From Rhodococcus sp. 4CII (GTDB lineage: Bacteria; Actinomycetota; Actinomycetes; Mycobacteriales; Mycobacteriaceae), in the NCBI RefSeq assembly GCF_014256275.1, contig NZ_JACCFE010000002.1, positions 7,317,501 through 7,381,500 of the forward strand: DNA of 64,000 nt, written 5' to 3'. The position numbers were made by a program, and so were the translations under genes. A model generated the notes under the pieces. The model searched no databases and was not told the DNA's origin. It was given only the letters and a program-made list of their open reading frames with translations. How positions within the stretch are numbered: position 1 is the first letter of the stretch; each line of letters begins with the position of its first letter. Below, piece after piece: positions 35,983-44,842 of this stretch.

Positions 35983-36939
35983 TCAGGCTTGTGCCACAGC
36001 GAGACCCGCGACGCGGGTGAGCACGAGGTTACGGAATCGGGCGACATCCAGATCGACCGCCAGACGGATACCCGGCGTGGCACTCCCTACGGACGTGGTG
36101 AGGGAGCCCGACAGCGTGCACACCGTCTGTCCGCGACCGACACCGACACCGGTCTCGACTTCGACTGCGGCGGTCTGCAATCGAACGATCGCAGGGTCGA
36201 CGATCGCTGCGATCACCAAGGCGTCGTGCATGGGCCAGCCGTCCGGCTGAATGTCACCGTAGCCTCGGATCATCGTCGCGAGGAGTGACCCGGTATGTGA
36301 CCGCGCGTCGAGCGTTGCGAGCGCTGTCTCGTCCAGGGTCGAACGTCGCGTGACATCGAGGCCCAGGAGCCAGGTTTCGAGGTGCGGACATGCGAAGACA
36401 CGTTGCGCCGCCTCGGGGTCGGACCAGATGTTAAATTCCGCAACCGGCGTGATATTGCCCCGCCCGGTGCTCCCTCCCATGATCACCAGCTTGTCAATCC
36501 GGTGGATCAACTCGGGGTGCATGGCGATGAGCAGGGCGATGTTGGTCAACGGACCGATCGCCGCGATCGTCACGGACCGCGGTGCGGCCTCACGGAGCAC
36601 CGATGCGATGAGTCCGACGGCGTGTTCCTCGGACAACGAACGGGTCGGCGCAGGAAGTTCGACACCGCCCAGCCCGTTCTCACCGTGCGGTGACGGCTGG
36701 TTGTGCATCCCGATGCGGACGAGCGCGCGGGTTGCGCCTGCCGCGACCGGAACATCTTCCCTCCCGAGTGCGTGCAGCAGCCGAAGCGCGTTGTCGGTCG
36801 CTTCTTCGACCGGAGCGTTTCCCGCGACCGTGGTGACGGCAAGCAGATCGACCTCTGGGCTCGTCACCGCGAGCGCCAGCGCCAACGCATCGTCAATTCC
36901 TGGATCTGTATCGATGATCAATCGTGCAGGCGCAGCCAT
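35983..36939 (-). CDS. inosine-uridine-type nucleoside hydrolase
   Basis: A 318-residue IunH/Rih-family enzyme cleaving ribonucleosides to base and ribose. The Ca2+/ribose motif IIDTDPGIDDALALALAV is at the N-terminus. Further features are VAAGATRALV, HGENGLGGVELP, IAAIGPLTNIALLIAMHP, VIMGGSTGRGNITPVAEFN, and the late MHDALVIAAIVDP. It converges on the plus-strand F420 genes but its upstream region carries the same GTTAGAAACGA site as the cupin operon. Its ribose product is the substrate of the ribokinase in this island. Confidence 0.92.
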   Translation of the reverse strand: MAAPARLIIDTDPGIDDALALALAVTSPEVDLLAVTTVAGNAPVEEATDNALRLLHALGREDVPVAAGATRALVRIGMHNQPSPHGENGLGGVELPAPTRSLSEEHAVGLIASVLREAAPRSVTIAAIGPLTNIALLIAMHPELIHRIDKLVIMGGSTGRGNITPVAEFNIWSDPEAAQRVFACPHLETWLLGLDVTRRSTLDETALATLDARSHTGSLLATMIRGYGDIQPDGWPMHDALVIAAIVDPAIVRLQTAAVEVETGVGVGRGQTVCTLSGSLTTSVGSATPGIRLAVDLDVARFRNLVLTRVAGLAVAQA

Positions 36940-36984
36940 TGTCGGTTCTCCTCAGGCTTCTCGGGGTCGGCATGATTCGACCGT

Positions 36985-37110
36985 GTTAGAAACGATACAA
37001 GGTTGTCCGACGATCGGCCGCTAAACCCGACTCATAAGCAATACACGAGATCTGAATGTCGTTCCTCTCAAGATTACGTGTTAGTTCTCACTTGACATAA
37101 TCGTTTCAAC
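36985..37110 (-). promoter_or_regulatory. two GAAACGA-type sites before the nucleoside hydrolase
   Basis: GTTAGAAACGA at 36985-36995 is identical over 11 bases to the site at 22340-22350. A second, GTTGAAACGAT on the minus strand, lies at 37110-37100. They are ~50 and ~165 bp upstream of the start at 36939. Probable LacI-family operators. The rest of the 327-bp gap to 37266 shows nothing else. Confidence 0.5.
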
Positions 37111-37266
37111 ATCTGCGAAATGCCGTCGACCCTGGTGAACAGCCGACTCCACCGATGTCACATGAACGATCGTTTGTGTGGGGGGATCTGACCGGTCGGT
37201 CATCTCCGCGCAGACCCGCCATTGTTCGAGCGCCGGGGCAGGGCGGGAGAATCCTACCGCCGACGC

Positions 37267-38394
37267 TCACCGCAGTTCCCGCGCGATCGCTCGGGCCGCG
37301 CGGCGAGCCTGCTTCGCCGCGAACCCGATCTGCGACGGCCTGGGCACGAACCCGATGAAACGCAACCTCTCGGCGGCCGGCTTTTCACCGGTGGCGTGCG
37401 GCCAACCTCGCTCGTCCAGTACGCCGAGGTGCCCGACCAGCTTCTCGAGTTCCTGGCCGAACCCCGTCGCGCAGACCATCGCCTCCGGGTCGATTCGCAC
37501 ACCGTCCACCAGCCACACGCTGTCCGCGTCGAGTGACTCGACTCCGCGAACGACCTCGATGGACCTGTCTCGGATCGCCGCGATGAGCTCCTTGTCGACG
37601 ATCGCCGGTGCCACGCCGAGGCGGGCGCTGCGGGCGAAGATCCCCTCGTCGGGGATCGGTAATCCGAACTCGCGGAGGTCGCCGATGCTCCTCTCCCGGC
37701 CGAACCGAGCGATTGCGTCCGCGATCGGGACCGGGGCATGGTACAGCGGCGTCGCGATGAAGTCTCCCGGTATGCCACCGGGTCCCAGGCGGAGCATGAT
37801 GTTCGGCGGCGTGCGAGCCGAAAGCCAGACCTTTGCCGCGCCTCCGGTGGCGAGATCGTAGGCAATTTCCATGCCCGAGCAACCCGCTCCCACCACGAGG
37901 ACCCGTTTCCCGTTGTACTGCGAGGGATTCCGGTACTGCGAGGAATGAACCAGTGCACCCCGCCAGTCCCCGCGTCCGGGCCAGTCCGGGACGAAGGGCT
38001 CATGATCGAAGCCGGTCGCGACCACCACCTCGGCAGCGTCGACCGAACCGGCAGCGGTGATCAACCGCCAGTGCCCGTCCGTTAGGTCGAGCCGTTCCAC
38101 CGGGCAGCCCAGGCGCAGCTCGATCCCGTCCGTACATGCGTGCCGCTCGAGATGCTCGATCACCTGTTCCCGCGTGGGAAAGGTTGGTGTGCCCTTGGGG
38201 TATGGGCGGTTCGGCAGGTGGGAGAACTGCCTGCCGGTATTCAGTCGCAGCCGGTCATAACGAGAGTGCCACGACGAACCGACTTGGTCGGCTCGGTCGA
38301 TCAGCAACGGGTTGATGCCACGGTCGGCGAGGGCCACCGCCGCCGCGACCCCGGAGGTGCCGGCACCGACGATCGCGACTTGATGCTCGGTCAT
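37267..38394 (-). CDS. FAD-dependent flavin monooxygenase (FMO/YUCCA-like)
   Basis: A 375-residue class B flavoprotein monooxygenase. The FAD Rossmann motif AIVGAGTSGVAAAVAL is at the start and the NADPH Rossmann motif VLVVGAGCSGMEIAYDLA at ~165. ALVHSSQYRN between them resembles the FMO signature, and CATGF is typical. The short length fits the bacterial or plant YUCCA-like type. The downstream partner O-methyltransferase starts upstream on the same strand (gap 27 bp), suggesting tailoring of one small molecule. The substrate is unknown. Confidence 0.85.
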   Translation of the reverse strand: MTEHQVAIVGAGTSGVAAAVALADRGINPLLIDRADQVGSSWHSRYDRLRLNTGRQFSHLPNRPYPKGTPTFPTREQVIEHLERHACTDGIELRLGCPVERLDLTDGHWRLITAAGSVDAAEVVVATGFDHEPFVPDWPGRGDWRGALVHSSQYRNPSQYNGKRVLVVGAGCSGMEIAYDLATGGAAKVWLSARTPPNIMLRLGPGGIPGDFIATPLYHAPVPIADAIARFGRERSIGDLREFGLPIPDEGIFARSARLGVAPAIVDKELIAAIRDRSIEVVRGVESLDADSVWLVDGVRIDPEAMVCATGFGQELEKLVGHLGVLDERGWPHATGEKPAAERLRFIGFVPRPSQIGFAAKQARRAARAIARELR

Positions 38395-38421
38395 CGTGTG
38401 CTCCTTGGGTGTTGTCTTGTT

Positions 38422-39441
38422 TCATGCGGTTTCGGCGACAATGACGCTCATCGGGCCGGTGAGCGAGCGATGGTCGCGGTAGCGCCAGCCAGTGTCCTGC
38501 AGCCAGGCGATGCCTTCTCCGACGCTGTAGACGTCGCCGTGTTCGAGGTGGATCGCGAATTCGCCCGCCATCAGGGCGGCCGCGACCGGCTGGGTGTGGG
38601 TGGGGTCGGTCCAGAAGTCGGCAATCAGCAGCGTGGCGCCGGGTGCGGCGACGCCGCGAATGCGTTGTAGCAGCGTATGATTCTGCTCCGGCGACCAGTA
38701 ATGCACCAGGTTCGCGACCAGGAAGGCGTCGTATCCGGCGGGCAGCGGGTCGGCCATCGCGTCGCCGGCGCATAGGTCGATTCGCCCCTCCAGCCCGACC
38801 GACGCGATGCGGTCCTGCGCGGTCTGGGCAACCGCCGGCAGCTCGAACACGGTCGCGCTCAGTTGCGGGCAGTGGCGCGCCACCGCGATGGACCAGGAGC
38901 CGGTGCCGCCGCCGATGTCGAGGAGTCGATGACTGCCGGACAGATCGACCGTGTCCGGCAGGGCGAGCGATGGGCCGGCCGAAAACGCCTCGATGCCGAT
39001 CGAGGCGATGGGTTGCAGGGCGGAGTCGAGGTCGAAGATCTGGCGTTTCGGCTCGCGGGCGAGTGCGCCGGCCAGGTCTTCCCACGCCGGGAAGCTGATC
39101 TTGTCCCAGAACAGCAGCAGCGGACGCAGGTCGGCGGGCGATCCGCCGGCGAGGAACGCGGCCGCCGTCTTGGTATTGACATACTGTTCGCCTCGGCGTT
39201 CGAGCATACCCAGCGCGACCATGGCGTCGGCGCTGATCCGGGTGGCTCGGGCAGTAAGCCCGGTGCGGGCGGCCAGGCCATGCAGGTCGGTGGGGCCCTC
39301 GCCCAACGCCTCGAACAAACCGAGTTCGCTGGCGGCGAAGAGGTGTTTGGCGGCCATGAACCCGGACGCCAGCTGAATGATCGGCTCCGGGTTAGGCAGG
39401 TCGTGGTCGGTTTCGGTGGAGGTATGGGCTGTCATCGTCAT
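38422..39441 (-). CDS. SAM-dependent O-methyltransferase (two-domain, plant/ACMT type)
   Basis: A 339-residue methyltransferase. The N-terminal dimerisation/winged-helix domain (LASGFMAAKHLFAASELGLF, LGMLERRGEQYVNT) is followed by the SAM-binding motif LLDIGGGTGSWSIAVARHCP (~170) and the catalytic-His region FLVANLVHYWSPEQN. Relatives methylate hydroxyls on aromatic or polyketide metabolites. It is divergent from the LuxR-type gene at 39549, separated by 107 bp, which probably controls it and the flavin monooxygenase. Confidence 0.88.
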   Translation of the reverse strand: MTMTAHTSTETDHDLPNPEPIIQLASGFMAAKHLFAASELGLFEALGEGPTDLHGLAARTGLTARATRISADAMVALGMLERRGEQYVNTKTAAAFLAGGSPADLRPLLLFWDKISFPAWEDLAGALAREPKRQIFDLDSALQPIASIGIEAFSAGPSLALPDTVDLSGSHRLLDIGGGTGSWSIAVARHCPQLSATVFELPAVAQTAQDRIASVGLEGRIDLCAGDAMADPLPAGYDAFLVANLVHYWSPEQNHTLLQRIRGVAAPGATLLIADFWTDPTHTQPVAAALMAGEFAIHLEHGDVYSVGEGIAWLQDTGWRYRDHRSLTGPMSVIVAETA

Positions 39442-39548
39442 GAAATCAGCGTCGTCGTTGTCGGTTCTGCGTCATATCCCTCAATCCTGGGGAATTCATC
39501 CAGATTTCTGGGGTAGGCACCCCTAACCTGCTGCGATACACTTCGGAC

Positions 39549-40673
39549 ATGGCGCAGAGCTTGCTGCCACGCGTCCGCGATCAAATCTCGCGTGCCGCCG
39601 CAGACCAGCTGGACTGGGTGGGGTACAGCGCGCGAATGAGCGAGGCCCTGCGCGCGGTGATCCCTCATGACCGCTGCTGCTGGCACACCGTCGACCCGGG
39701 CACCATCCTGTTCACCGGCAGCGTCAACCGGAACGTTGGGTGTTCCGGATCCTGGTTGGCGCACTACGAATACGAGGTCGAGGACGTCGACAAGTGGGCG
39801 TTTCTTGCGCACAGTGGCCGCCTGGCGGGTGCACTTAGTCTGGATACCCACGGAGACTTGTCCCGCAGTGCACGGCACCGTTCGCACGAGGCGTACGGAA
39901 TCGGCGACGAGCTGCGGGTCTCCCTGGTGTCGGACGGGGTCTATTGGGGTGCAGCGGCATTCCTGCGCGATGCGGGCGCGCCGTGGTACACCGTCGAGCA
40001 CGTCCGCGCAATCGCCGCGCTGGCGCCCGCGCTCGCGACCGGTCTGCGACGTTCGATGCTCCACGAGGTCGAGGCCGCCGTGACGACCGTGGACTACGGC
40101 CCCGGCGTGGTGGTCTTCGACGCCGCGGGCAACCCGGAATCGGTCTCGCCCGCCGCGGAACGCTGGATCGACGAAATTGTCGAGGTTCCGGCGCCGTCGA
40201 CGCCGTTCGAATCGAAGGTCGTGCAGGCCATCGCGGCCCGGGCGCGGGCGATCGAACCGGGCACCGATCCGCTGGAAATTGCCGCGCGCTCGCGGGTACG
40301 CACGCGATCCGGCGCCTGGCTGTTGCTGTACGGGACCATGCTTTCCGGCGTCGAAGATGGACGCACCGCCGTCATCATCCAACCCGCGACGCCGCATGAG
40401 ATCGCGCCCGTCATTGCCATGGCCTACGGACTGTCCCAACGCGAATGCCATCTCACTGCGCTGTGCGTCCAAGGGCGATCGACAAGGGAGATGGCGCACG
40501 CAATGTCGTTATCCGTCTACACAATTCAAGACCACATGAAGTCGATCTTCGACAAGACCGGGGTGCGCAGCCGCGGGGAACTGGTGGGGCAGATATTCCT
40601 CGAGCACTACGCGCCACGCTGGGAGCTTGCGGCATCCCCGCCATCCGGATGGTGGGCGAAGGGCATCAACTGA
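39549..40673 (+). CDS. LuxR-family transcriptional regulator
   Basis: A 374-residue protein. It ends in a LuxR-type helix-turn-helix: LSQRECHLTALCVQGRSTRE and AHAMSLSVYTIQDHMKSIFD. The long N-terminal part has a GAF-like outline (AVIPHDRCCWHTVDPGTILF, GVYWGAAAFLRDAG) with no response-regulator receiver domain. It is divergently placed against the methyltransferase/flavin monooxygenase pair and is their likely ligand-responsive activator. Confidence 0.85.
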   Translation: MAQSLLPRVRDQISRAAADQLDWVGYSARMSEALRAVIPHDRCCWHTVDPGTILFTGSVNRNVGCSGSWLAHYEYEVEDVDKWAFLAHSGRLAGALSLDTHGDLSRSARHRSHEAYGIGDELRVSLVSDGVYWGAAAFLRDAGAPWYTVEHVRAIAALAPALATGLRRSMLHEVEAAVTTVDYGPGVVVFDAAGNPESVSPAAERWIDEIVEVPAPSTPFESKVVQAIAARARAIEPGTDPLEIAARSRVRTRSGAWLLLYGTMLSGVEDGRTAVIIQPATPHEIAPVIAMAYGLSQRECHLTALCVQGRSTREMAHAMSLSVYTIQDHMKSIFDKTGVRSRGELVGQIFLEHYAPRWELAASPPSGWWAKGIN

Positions 40674-40714
40674 ATTCGCCGAACTCTCAGTTGTGCGTAT
40701 CTGCTTCACGGCCA

Positions 40715-41128
40715 ATGGCGCGCCAACCAAGAAGGTTCACCGCCCGAACCATCTTCACCGACCTCGGGCTGACCGTCCTCGGCCGTGACACCGTCAGTGG
40801 AGAGTGGACCGACACCGCCGTCGGCCTCGACGGCAACCACGCCAACATCGCCATGCTTCAGACGCCAGACGGAAACGGTCGCCTCGAGCTTTTCGAGTAC
40901 ATCCACCCCGACGCCATCGAGACGGAGCCCACCCGGCCTAACGAGATCGGCATGCACCGCGTGGCTATCTCAGTCGACGACTTGGACGAGGCTCTCGGGG
41001 TCGCCGCGAGACACGGCTGCCACCCGCTGCGCGGTGTGGCGACCTACGGGGACGTGTACAAGCTCACCTACGTCCGCGGCCCCAGCGGCATCATCGTGAT
41101 GCTCGCCGAAGAGCTGAAGAAGAGCTGA
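40715..41128 (+). CDS. VOC/glyoxalase-family protein, N-terminally truncated
   Basis: A 137-residue vicinal-oxygen-chelate protein: TDLGLTVLGRDTVSGEWTD, NHANIAMLQTPDGNGRLELF, GMHRVAISVDDLDEALG and a terminal YVRGPSGIIVMLAE with a metal-binding Glu. Intact members begin ~20 residues earlier with a beta strand carrying a metal His. Here that segment is replaced by MARQPRRFTARTIF, so a 5' deletion or frameshift is likely. Activity is doubtful. Confidence 0.6.
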   Translation: MARQPRRFTARTIFTDLGLTVLGRDTVSGEWTDTAVGLDGNHANIAMLQTPDGNGRLELFEYIHPDAIETEPTRPNEIGMHRVAISVDDLDEALGVAARHGCHPLRGVATYGDVYKLTYVRGPSGIIVMLAEELKKS

Positions 41129-41351
41129 CCACAGAACGATCGATGACCGGTCAATGGTGGGCCGGTTCGGCCGAGGTGCACCGACCGCACCAGATCCCGC
41201 CGATTGTGCCCGGTCTTGTCGACGATGCTCCTCGGACGCCGGTGGAGGGTCCAGCGGACACGAACGGAGGCAGCGGAGATTCGCGGCGGCGCTGATCGAC
41301 TCGCACCCCTGCCTGGAGTTTGGCGGCAGACCGAGCGGGTACGCGGAGGCG

Positions 41352-42446
41352 ATGAACGCGAACGAGCACGAGGGACGACAATCCGGTGCGGACGGTGAGC
41401 AGGTCTCGGTGCTGTTCATCGCGGATCCGGGCAAACCAGCGGCCCTCGCGGAACGCGTCGCGGAGTACCTGCCGCAACGCCTGCGCAGCCCGGGCCGGCT
41501 CGAACGTCGGTGGACGACGTGCGTGCGCCGCAAACCGTACCTGCCGGACGAGCAAGCCGATTTCGCCGAGGTGATCGACACGGTCGATCCGTCCTCCGAG
41601 GAGGAGGACATCGTCGTGTACCTCACCGATCTGCCGCGCCGCGAGGACACCTTGCCGGTGGTGGGCGAAGTCAGCGCCGACCACAAATTCGCGCTCATCT
41701 CGGTCGCCGGAGTGGGCGGCGTCCACATCGAGCGCCGGGTCCGCACCGTCACCGAACTCGCCATCGCCCGCGTCCTCGATGAGCCGGAACTCATGCCCCC
41801 CGGCGCGGCGCGGCGGTTCCCGTCTGCGCAGATCAGGGGCGGTATCCGGTACTTCGCGCCCTCGGGACTGCGGAGACTGCGACTGCTGTCGGGGATGGTG
41901 CGGGCCAACCGGCCGTGGCGACTGGTCACCGGACTGTCGAAAGTACTCGTCGGCGCCTTCGCCACGGGTGCGATCGCGCTGGCCACCAACACGATCTGGT
42001 TGTTCGCCGACACGATGGGGCCATGGCGTATGACTGCGGCGACGGTCCTGTCGATCGTGGCGATGATTCTCTGGCTGATCCTCGACCACGAACTCTGGGA
42101 GCGGCCGACCTCGCCGGCGGAACGCGATCGATCGGCGCTGTACAACACCGCGACCGTGGTCACCCTGATCATCGGTGTCGTCGTCCTGCACGTGGCCCTG
42201 TTCTGCCTGCTGCTGTTCACTGCCTGCCTCACCCTTCCCCCGGAACTGCTGTCCCGTGTGCTCGGGCACGGGGTGAACGTCTCCGACTACCTCACGCTCA
42301 CCTGGCTGCTGGCGTCCATCGCCACCCTCGGTGGCGCGCTCGGGTCGGGTCTCGAGGACGACGCCGCCGTCAAGGAGGCGGCGTACGGGGTCCGGCAGCG
42401 GCAGCGCATCGAGGAGACCCGGAGTCGGTCGAACGAGGAGGGATGA
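41352..42446 (+). CDS. conserved membrane protein of unknown function
   Basis: A ~364-residue protein. The soluble N-terminal half (~200 residues) has a GKPAALAERVAEYLPQRL start and LISVAGVGGVHIERRVRTVT. It is followed by hydrophobic helices near VLVGAFATGAIALATNTIWL, VLSIVAMILWLIL, VVTLIIGVVVLHVALFCLLL and YLTLTWLLASIATLGGALGS. ATG 41352 was chosen, but a GGAGG lies only 2 bases from it, so the start is uncertain. Its stop overlaps a possible next start (ATGA at 42443). I do not recognise the family. Confidence 0.6.
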   Translation: MNANEHEGRQSGADGEQVSVLFIADPGKPAALAERVAEYLPQRLRSPGRLERRWTTCVRRKPYLPDEQADFAEVIDTVDPSSEEEDIVVYLTDLPRREDTLPVVGEVSADHKFALISVAGVGGVHIERRVRTVTELAIARVLDEPELMPPGAARRFPSAQIRGGIRYFAPSGLRRLRLLSGMVRANRPWRLVTGLSKVLVGAFATGAIALATNTIWLFADTMGPWRMTAATVLSIVAMILWLILDHELWERPTSPAERDRSALYNTATVVTLIIGVVVLHVALFCLLLFTACLTLPPELLSRVLGHGVNVSDYLTLTWLLASIATLGGALGSGLEDDAAVKEAAYGVRQRQRIEETRSRSNEEG

Positions 42447-42568
42447 TCGCGGCCCCCAAGCGTGCGACCCAACTCCAAGAGCCCCAACAAGGTGTGCAAT
42501 GTACCGTCTGCCGATCGACGAGCGGGCACAGATCGTGCAATCGCACAGTGAGGCGCCGATATGGTTCG

Positions 42569-42931
42569 GTGGTGCCCGAAATTGCCAGCCGGCGGCGGAC
42601 CCAACCACCGCCGCCTCACATCGTCTACGAAGCGCTCACCGATCCTGACCGTGACCCAGTTCGTCGATGGCTGATCCTGCACAACGACGAACAACGTCCC
42701 ACGATCGCAGAAGCCGTCGAACCGAACCTCGTCGTATGGACTTCAATCTGGCCGTGGCGTCCGGATGCACGTATCCGCTTCGACATCGTCGGCCCTCCCC
42801 ACGGCAGCACCACTCTGTCCTGGACGTTGATCGTCGACGATCCGGTCCCGGACCGGGAGACGACCGTCCGGATGCGCATGCGAGTGAACGAACTCATCAA
42901 CGCGGACCTGCGCTTCACGTTCGGTCAATAG
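42569..42931 (+). CDS. SRPBCC-like small protein
   Basis: A ~120-residue protein: HIVYEALTDPDRDPVRRWLI, AVEPNLVVWTSIWPWRPDAR, GSTTLSWTLIVDDPVPD and a C-terminal MRVNELINADLRF. The pattern is that of a START/SRPBCC-type ligand-binding fold. The start is uncertain: tandem GTGs at 42569 and 42572 suit the fold, whereas an ATG at 42443 overlapping the upstream stop would add a non-conserved N-terminus. Function unknown. Confidence 0.55.
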   Translation: MVPEIASRRRTQPPPPHIVYEALTDPDRDPVRRWLILHNDEQRPTIAEAVEPNLVVWTSIWPWRPDARIRFDIVGPPHGSTTLSWTLIVDDPVPDRETTVRMRMRVNELINADLRFTFGQ

Positions 42932-43050
42932 TCAGCCGATCGAGGATCCTCAAGTGGTTCTTCCCAATTCCATCCCGTCGCCATCTGTCCTGGGACCCGT
43001 CGAACTGGACAGGTCGATCCCACCGCTGAAACCACGAAAGTGACCTCCAC

Positions 43051-43646
43051 TCAGGCGTAGTACGGAGGTTCCCTATCGGGATCATCGACGACGACGTCGA
43101 CACGCGGGTCGGCTACGAGCCGATCGATCGCATCCGGGCTTGCGCCGATCGACGCGAAATGAGGATCGATGTCGCAGGTCACGCACCATGCATGATCGGC
43201 TACACGAACGCGGGGGTAGGTGCGTCGCCAAGGTGCCCAAGGTCATCGAGCAGTGTCTTGATCTGGGCATCCCAGTCGGCGAAGTCACCAAGGGTTCCGT
43301 GGAACAAGAAGTAGTCGCGGTTCGGGATCGACACCTTCGGCGTGGGATCGTTGGCGGTGAAGCTCGGCCACCCGTCCCAGATACAGAAGAAGCAATCATC
43401 AGGCGTGTCGGTGTAGCGGGCGAGCTCGGCCAGGACAACGCCGAGTTGTTCGTTGTCGGTCAGCCCTTCCGGGTCGCGTTGGGCATCGCCTTCCCTCTGC
43501 GCCGGATAGCTCGGGTCGGGGATGAACCGTAGACGTGCGTACTTGTCGAAGGCGAAGGGCCCCCTTGCCGCCAGCCGCCGGCAGCCCTCTTCTCGTTGTT
43601 CGAGCCAGCGCGCAGCCGACAGATCGACACACCAATTGATGCTCAT
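43051..43646 (-). CDS. conserved hypothetical protein, frameshifted near the C-terminus
   Basis: The frame from ATG 43646 reads MSINWCVDLSAARWLEQREE, YARLRFIPDPSYPAQ, PDDCFFCIWDGWPSF and ends PTPAFV at a TAG (43200). A missing base there restores ADHAWCVTCDIDPHFASIGA up to DPDREPPYYA, with the natural stop at 43051. The restored protein (~198 residues) resembles a common actinobacterial family of unknown function whose members share the WPADHAWC-type motif. A one-base sequencing error or a recent frameshift are equally possible. Confidence 0.6.
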
Positions 43647-43864
43647 TCGGCCAGTGTGACCGCACCGCACCGGCGTTCGTTGTCTCGCCAGCGTCACCAT
43701 GGAAGCGTCGAGAACGTGCCGGATGATGATCCACCGTCGGCGTGCTGTCGGCTCTCGATCCCCGTCCAAGTCAGTCGCCAGGTGGCCGCCCTCAACGAAG
43801 TCTCGGCCACTCTCGAGGTCACGGCTTGATTCACTGTCTTTTCCGGATCTTAACCGTCCGTACG

Positions 43865-44365
43865 ATGTGGTGGATGCGCGATCGCTTGAAGACTCGGGGC
43901 CCGCAGGTCCGCAACGGGTGGTTATGGCTCGGATGTGGGGTAATAGTGGTTGCTCTCCTCATCACGGGTATGTTCACCGTTACCCGGGTGTTTCATAACG
44001 ACCCTTGCGACTCCGCTCTCCCGTTCGCGTCTGAGCTGGGACTACATCTTTCCCACAACGACGATGTCGTCTCCTGCGAATGGCACTCAAGCTTCCCGGA
44101 CTCCTCCGGAACTGTCATGGTGCGTACTGCATCACACGCCACGCGAGAGGCCTTGCTGGAACGGTCCGGTGTCAGCGAGGAGATTGACCGACGGAGAGTA
44201 AGCCTGGACGACGGCCCGCTTCGCGAAGAGATACGCAGACCGAACCTCGAACGCAGCGAGCAGGTGTACATAGCAACCGCACCCAATGGCCACCAGCTAA
44301 GAATCAGCTACGACGAAGGTGTGGAGTCCGGACTCCTGCTCACCGTGCGGGCTATCCAGGTGTGA
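43865..44365 (+). CDS. membrane-anchored hypothetical protein
   Basis: A 166-residue protein with an N-terminal membrane anchor (WLWLGCGVIVVALLITGMFT, positively charged before it), then an extracytoplasmic domain containing two Cys (DPCDSALPF and VVSCEWHSS). No family recognised. ATG 43865 is used because upstream codons are not conserved-looking; another ATG follows at 43874. Confidence 0.5.
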   Translation: MWWMRDRLKTRGPQVRNGWLWLGCGVIVVALLITGMFTVTRVFHNDPCDSALPFASELGLHLSHNDDVVSCEWHSSFPDSSGTVMVRTASHATREALLERSGVSEEIDRRRVSLDDGPLREEIRRPNLERSEQVYIATAPNGHQLRISYDEGVESGLLLTVRAIQV

Positions 44366-44434
44366 CTACTCGTCCTACTTCACCGCTGCAGTGCCGTCAA
44401 AAGTTGTCGGTCCGGTCTGGCATTCTCTGTGGTC

Positions 44435-44842
44435 ATGGCTGACACCACCACGCAACGAACAGTCGAGGCCGCGTTCGACATCGACAGCTGGGATGAGGTT
44501 CCCTATGACGAGCCAGACGAAGGCCCGAAATTGACCAGGGTCGTGATCCGCAAGACCTACCGAGGCGCACTGACGGGAACCGGGGTCGTGGAGGTCCTGA
44601 CCGCGCAGGGCCCCGAAGGCGCCGGTTACGTTGCCTCGGAACGCATCCAAGCGACGCTGGACGGCCGACGCGGGACGTTCGTGATTCAACATGGCGGTCT
44701 GGCCGACGGCGCAGACCAGACTACGTTCGGCACCGTGATCCCGCATTCGGGTACTGCGGAACTAGTCGGACTGTCCGGTCGCGCCACCGAGGCCAGCCAA
44801 GGCGTCCTAACACTCGTCTACAGCTTCGAGCACTCGTCCTGA
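44435..44842 (+). CDS. DUF3224-family protein
   Basis: A 135-residue protein: VEAAFDIDSWDEVPYDEPDE, VIRKTYRGALTGTGVVEVLT, ASERIQATLDGRRGTFVIQH and a final SGRATEASQGVLTLVYSFEH. This matches the DUF3224 beta-barrel-like family common in actinobacteria (allene-oxide-cyclase-like fold). Function unknown. ATG 44435 was preferred over 44429, which adds two residues. Confidence 0.8.
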   Translation: MADTTTQRTVEAAFDIDSWDEVPYDEPDEGPKLTRVVIRKTYRGALTGTGVVEVLTAQGPEGAGYVASERIQATLDGRRGTFVIQHGGLADGADQTTFGTVIPHSGTAELVGLSGRATEASQGVLTLVYSFEHSS

